Assembly: GCA_002402575.1 (NCBI GenBank)
Contig: DHGD01000015.1
Span: forward strand, 1-9,403
From: Syntrophomonas sp. UBA4807
GTDB taxonomy: Bacteria; Bacillota; Syntrophomonadia; Syntrophomonadales; Syntrophomonadaceae
DNA: 9,403 nt
Direction: 5' to 3'
The translations under genes and the position numbers were made by a program. Below the pieces are notes generated by a model. The model was not told where the DNA came from. It saw only the letters and a list, made by a program, of their open reading frames with translations, and did not search any database. Shown one piece after another: positions 6,992-9,403 of the stretch; position 1 is the first letter of the stretch, and each line of letters starts with the position of its first letter.

Positions 6992-7861
6992 CTAATTTCC
7001 TTCTTGCGCTGGTTTTACGTAACAGATGAATTTATATTCATTGGCGGCATCCAAGCCGTTGACAACCACCCCGTTGCCCTTGTTTACCTCGCTCATGCTA
7101 CCGGTTTGCCAGGCCAGTTTCATATCCGCCGGGAGTTGAGGGGTCATGCTGCGATACAGATCCAGGTTGTACAAAAAGGCATATTTGGGGAACTCCACAT
7201 AGCGGTCTATTTTCAGGTTGGGTTTCTTGGCGTCAAATCTGCTTCTCACCAGGGCGATACGGACCTCGCGGTAGAAATCATTTAATGACACCAAGGCGGC
7301 GTCCATGCTGCGGGAATTTCTGCGCCGGGCTTCACTGTATGCTTCCCAAAACACCCTGGTTAGCAGCTCGGGCGGCAAAGCGGCCTTTTCCAGCATGGTT
7401 AAAGCGGTTTGTTCAGCTTTTTGGATATCCTCAACGCTGGCTACCGACTGCCATTTTATCAGGTTCTCCTTGTTGTACCAGAAGCTTATCTGGGACTGTT
7501 CAAAATTGATCTGCATTTCCAGCGGCCCCACCCGCCAGCCTTTGGTAAACTCGCGCAGCGATTTGCCGCTCTGCTGGGCTTCCCTGATAAAGGCAGTAAC
7601 CAGCCGCTTGATGCTGTCGGCCCGGCAGGCCCTGGCTGTGTTGATGAAGCCATGGATCTTGTCCTGGAATGAACCGTATAACTGGGCGAAACCGACGTCA
7701 TCTGGCATACTCTGCAAGGCTTTATCCAGCAAGGTGAGAAACTGCGGGTCAGAGGACTTGATCTTGGCTATATTCTCGAACCATTTGGATAGGCTCTTGG
7801 CCTCTTTCTGTATATCCTTAAATAGCTGGGTCTCGTTAAAGCTATCCGACTTCTCCGGCAC
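6992..7861 (-). CDS. Operon lead protein of unknown family
   Basis: A 289-aa protein that I do not recognise; it heads the operon. Residues 1-110 look alpha-helical and possibly coiled (KDIQKEAKSLSKWFENIAKI, KRLVTAFIREAQQSGKSL). The middle part (FEQSQISFWYNKENLIKW) has strand character. A conserved-looking helical stretch follows (PELLTRVFWEAYSEARRRNS, then NDFYREVRIALVRSRF). The end appears beta-rich (RYVEFPKYAFLYNLDLYRSM, ANEYKFICYVK). There is no signal peptide, membrane segment, nuclease motif or obvious TerB domain. The start is GTG at 7861, with AAGGAG 10 nt upstream. In Shango the partner of the ATPase and helicase is a TerB protein, so this could be a divergent equivalent, an adaptor or a sensor. 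That is inference from position only. Confidence 0.85.
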   Translation of the reverse strand: MPEKSDSFNETQLFKDIQKEAKSLSKWFENIAKIKSSDPQFLTLLDKALQSMPDDVGFAQLYGSFQDKIHGFINTARACRADSIKRLVTAFIREAQQSGKSLREFTKGWRVGPLEMQINFEQSQISFWYNKENLIKWQSVASVEDIQKAEQTALTMLEKAALPPELLTRVFWEAYSEARRRNSRSMDAALVSLNDFYREVRIALVRSRFDAKKPNLKIDRYVEFPKYAFLYNLDLYRSMTPQLPADMKLAWQTGSMSEVNKGNGVVVNGLDAANEYKFICYVKPAQEGN

Positions 7862-7880
7862 TAGCCAACCACTCCTTACA

Positions 7881-7900
7881 AAATTGTCAAATTACAATTT
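7881..7900. promoter_or_regulatory. Palindrome, possible operator of the ATPase-helicase operon
   Basis: AAATTGT (7881-7887) and ACAATTT (7894-7900) form a perfect 7-bp inverted repeat around a 6-bp centre, 20-39 nt upstream of the lead gene's GTG. It overlaps the inner edge of the best -10 candidate. A further AAATTGT copy lies at 7926-7932, and the 9-mer TTACAAAAT occurs at both 7876-7884 and 7932-7940. The arrangement fits a repressor site, but the region is AT-rich, which makes chance repeats more likely. Confidence 0.35.
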
Positions 7901-7926
7901 ATACGCACTTAGTAAATTTTTCTATA
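7898..7926 (-). promoter_or_regulatory. Possible promoter of the operon
   Basis: TATAAA (minus strand, 7898-7903) is the best -10 match upstream of the operon. About 17 nt upstream the -35 position reads TATAGA, a weak match. Transcription would start near 7891, giving a leader of about 30 nt with the AAGGAG site in it. An alternative pair is TTGTAA with TACTAA 17 nt apart just upstream. This is a motif reading only. Confidence 0.3.
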
Positions 7927-8111
7927 AATTGTTACAAAATCCTGCAAAATGAGTTGAATTGCATACCGTAGTTCTTTTGTATCAAGCATTGATTTAGGAT
8001 GGCAGTAAATAATAGCGTGTATTTTCGCCTACCTGTCAAAGCACCGGCAGATATAGCTGCAGGAGTCCTTTCTACGCTAACTTCATACGACTGCTATTTT
8101 CGGAGCGGTTA

Positions 8112-8140
8112 TTCTTTTTCCTGAAAGCATTAGCTATAAT
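8112..8140 (+). promoter_or_regulatory. Promoter of the small HTH gene
   Basis: A perfect TATAAT -10 box lies at 8135-8140, followed by an A8 run. The -35 position 17 nt upstream (8112-8117, TTCTTT) is poor. The transcript would start near 8147, about 20 nt before the ATG, which leaves room for the AAAGGA site at 8156-8161. Confidence 0.5.
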
Positions 8141-8168
8141 AAAAAAAACCGCCGCAAAGGATAGCGCA

Positions 8169-8384
8169 ATGTTCTTCTCTTTTCGTTTCCGCAATAAAAC
8201 CATCAAAGAATTGCGCAAGAACCGGGGTTATACCGCCAATGAGCTGGCGCAGAAAGCGAAGGTCAAACCCAGTATCATTCTGCGGGTTGACGATACCCCG
8301 CTAAAAGACGTGCCCGAACCGCTTTATTCGAAATTGCTGCCGGTCTTGCGCGGCGATGAGGCTGACAAAGCCCCGTGGCTGTAG
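8169..8384 (+). CDS. Small helix-turn-helix-like DNA-binding protein
   Basis: A 71-aa protein. After a short FRFRNK start come three helices in the spacing of an XRE/lambda-repressor-type HTH: TIKELRKNRG, TANELAQKAK (helix 2) and KPSIILRVDD (recognition helix). The tail VPEPLYSKLLPVLRGDEADK ends PWL. The domain is shorter than a full five-helix XRE fold. It resembles a small conserved regulator-like family I recall from Peptococcaceae-type Firmicutes, though I cannot check this. The ATG has AAAGGA 7 nt upstream. It is divergent from the ATPase-helicase operon and could regulate it, but the 307-bp gap and its presence elsewhere would equally fit an unrelated host gene. Confidence 0.75.
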   Translation: MFFSFRFRNKTIKELRKNRGYTANELAQKAKVKPSIILRVDDTPLKDVPEPLYSKLLPVLRGDEADKAPWL

Positions 8385-8401
8385 ATTGATATCCCATCAA
8401 T
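8385..8401 (+). repeat. Short hairpin right after the HTH gene
   Basis: ATTGAT and ATCAAT (6-bp arms, loop ATCCC) begin at the base after the TAG stop. The stem is AT-rich and no T-run follows, so it is a weak terminator at best. Confidence 0.3.
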
Positions 8402-8414
8402 AATGGTGGAAGGC

Positions 8415-8470
8415 TGTGTGGTTGTCCTTGATTAGTACACATTTTATATCCCCAAGTGAAGAACCACACA
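8415..8470. repeat. Long-range inverted repeat between convergent genes
   Basis: TGTGTGGTT (8415-8423) and AACCACACA (8462-8470) are perfect 9-bp complements around 38 nt, with a further CTTG/CAAG pairing inside (8427-8430 and 8453-8456). The element sits between the convergent HTH and recombinase-like genes. Neither strand has a T-run after it, so it is not a standard Rho-independent terminator. It could be a structured 3' end, a protein-binding site or a remnant of a mobile-element end. Confidence 0.5.
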
Positions 8471-8495
8471 ATTTAAATGGCATAATAATGATGCT

Positions 8496-9269
8496 TTATG
8501 CGGCAACAGCGACAGCTATCCTGGCCGCTCCAAATCCATAAACCTCACCAGCATAGCGATCCAGGCGCAAGTCCTTGACCCCTATACTCACCCCGGCCAT
8601 TCGGGCCAGTTTACGAACCGTCGCATATACCTGGCCAGGTTTCATCGACCGCTCTGGTCCTGATCCTACCAGCAAATAATCCCCCTTTAAAACCGGCCTG
8701 AGGATTCCGTAATGTTCCAATGCCAGACAAGCCCGGCCATGAAGGCTTACCTTGCGGTCGCCGACCTGGATATTATCATTGTCCGAGCTCCAGCCCTCCT
8801 CATATCTGAGACTGCACAGTTCCCGCACCGATAGGCCAGCGTAAAGCAGCTCCACCATCGCACGATCGCGCACATTGATAATATCCTTATGGACCTCAGC
8901 GCGCAGGCGTTGGACACTATCCCAAGAAGCACGCCTATCGTTCTCGGTTATTAAGTTGCACCCAGCGCGCGAAACCAAGTCAAGGGGGTTGCCTTTAATC
9001 AATCCCTTACTGAGCAGGAACCTGGCAAAAGCAGACAATGCCGACAAGCGCTGGTTGACTGTGGAAGGACGTAAACTCTTATCGTATAGAAGATGGCTTT
9101 TGTAAGCCTCTATCTTATTGGGGTTAAATTGTTTTAGTAGGCTATTGCTCTTGCTGTGTCTGCTGCCGTAACCGGCAAACTCACACAAAACCCGGCCATA
9201 ACTCTTGACTGTAGATTCCCTGCGGCCACACCTCCGCAGATAAGCGGCAAAACATACCAGGTAATTCAA
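8496..9269 (-). CDS. Degenerate tyrosine recombinase/integrase-like protein
   Basis: A 257-aa XerC/D-like protein, numbered here from an upstream TTG two codons earlier (9275). Residues 1-100 form the SAM-like core-binding domain (ESTVKSYGRVLCEFAGY, LRPSTVNQRLSALSAFARFL). The catalytic domain begins with RDRAMVELLYAGLSVRELCSL, where the first catalytic Arg of the usual GLRxSEL box is Ser149. The HxLRH box reads KDLRL (234-238), keeping only the Arg. The protein ends 22 residues later, before the LGH box and the nucleophilic Tyr. It should bind DNA at most, not recombine it. The TTG at 9269 is chosen because AAGGA lies 7 nt upstream; the TTG at 9275 nearly touches that site. It is either a decaying integrase or a repurposed DNA-binding protein. 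It converges on the HTH gene. Confidence 0.8.
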   Translation of the reverse strand: MNYLVCFAAYLRRCGRRESTVKSYGRVLCEFAGYGSRHSKSNSLLKQFNPNKIEAYKSHLLYDKSLRPSTVNQRLSALSAFARFLLSKGLIKGNPLDLVSRAGCNLITENDRRASWDSVQRLRAEVHKDIINVRDRAMVELLYAGLSVRELCSLRYEEGWSSDNDNIQVGDRKVSLHGRACLALEHYGILRPVLKGDYLLVGSGPERSMKPGQVYATVRKLARMAGVSIGVKDLRLDRYAGEVYGFGAARIAVAVAA

Positions 9270-9276
9270 CCGCAAT

Positions 9277-9281
9277 TCCTT
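9277..9281 (-). promoter_or_regulatory. Ribosome binding site of the recombinase-like gene
   Basis: AAGGA on the minus strand lies 7 nt before the TTG at 9269 and only 1 nt before the TTG at 9275. The spacing therefore supports the shorter protein. Confidence 0.5.
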
Positions 9282-9334
9282 CTTCCGGCAGATAATAATA
9301 CATCATATGCAGCTGGAAGAGTTTGGTTATTATG

Positions 9335-9403
9335 TTATCTATGCTCGGGGTTCAATGCTCCTTTCTTAATTAGCCCGGTTAGCCGCCCTTCTCCTGCGAT
9401 AGC
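9335..9403 (-). other. Reading frame entering from the right edge
   Basis: On the minus strand one frame is open from the window edge for 22 codons (AIAGEGRLTGLIKKGALNPE, then HR) and stops at TAA (9335-9337), 65 nt before the recombinase-like start. It could be the tail of an upstream gene in the same direction. The other two frames stop after 7 and 11 codons, so the openness is weak evidence. The product is not recognisable. Confidence 0.2.

Larger units (their letters stand above)
7862..8168. other. Divergent intergenic region
   Basis: A 307-bp gap separates the minus-strand operon from the plus-strand HTH gene. The operon side holds the AAGGAG site, the palindrome and the weak promoter described separately. 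The HTH side holds a TATAAT box and an AAAGGA site. The middle (about 7950-8100) has scattered short inverted matches only; I see no gene, riboswitch or tRNA in it. Confidence 0.5.

Noticed and set aside
1126..7861. Complete BREX or Shango system
   Set aside because: No PglX methyltransferase, PglZ, BrxL, BrxA/BrxB or recognisable TerB domain is present, so naming it as either known system is not supported.
7305..7952. 215-codon open frame on the plus strand
   Set aside because: It is antisense to the lead gene, has no ribosome site or recognisable protein features, and crosses the operon's promoter region.
8275..8469. 64-codon minus-strand frame (starting MWFFTWGYK) overlapping the HTH gene
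   Set aside because: It is mostly antisense to the HTH gene, has no good ribosome site and shows no protein-like features.
8415..8470. Bidirectional Rho-independent terminator or integron attC site
   Set aside because: No T-run follows the stem on either strand, the arms are AT/GT mixed with a long loop, and the attC core boxes (RYYYAAC/GTTRRRY pairs) are not found in the right layout.
8399..8495. Frameshifted remainder of the recombinase (LGH box and Tyr) downstream of its stop
   Set aside because: I read the three minus-strand frames beyond 8496 and saw no convincing LGH...Y segment, so a simple frameshift does not explain the short C-terminus.
9306..9368. 20-codon plus-strand peptide starting ATG at 9306
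   Set aside because: There is no ribosome site and the length is within chance expectation.

Overview
The window looks like an accessory region of a low- to mid-GC Gram-positive bacterium, probably a Clostridia/Peptococcaceae-type Firmicute. This is inferred from purine-rich Shine-Dalgarno sites in front of GTG and TTG as well as ATG starts, from the style of the IS66 transposase tail, and from a small helix-turn-helix protein of a type I associate with that group. No rRNA, tRNA or CRISPR array is visible.

Centre (about 7861 down to 1126, all minus strand): a compact operon, with junctions running from an 11-nt overlap to an 11-nt gap. In transcription order it holds (1) a 289-aa protein of unknown family, (2-4) three different ATPases of the BrxC/BrxD (DUF2791) type, each with a GP[YF]G[AST]GK[TS]H Walker A and a DE Walker B, (5) a superfamily II Lhr/BrxHI-like DEIH helicase, and (6) the first ~60 codons of a sixth gene. 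BrxD-like ATPase plus helicase is the pairing of BREX type 2 and, with a TerB protein, of Shango. Here the ATPase is present in three divergent copies, the lead protein shows no recognisable TerB domain, and no PglX methyltransferase or PglZ is in view. I read it as a BREX/Shango-related but distinct candidate defence or DNA-processing system, in which the ATPases may form a mixed ring that controls or loads the helicase.

Left (1-~946): the operon's last gene is cut and joined in frame to the C-terminal part of an IS66 transposase. The IS66 tail is followed by a 90-aa passenger gene and a terminal repeat starting GTAAGCG at 58. The left part of the IS and the rest of gene 6 are gone, so the system may have lost a component.

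Right (7862-9403): a 307-bp divergent intergenic region with a palindrome at the operon's likely -10; a 71-aa HTH-like gene on the plus strand; a convergent intergenic region with a long inverted repeat; and a tyrosine-recombinase-like gene that lacks most catalytic residues. A short reading frame enters from the right edge.
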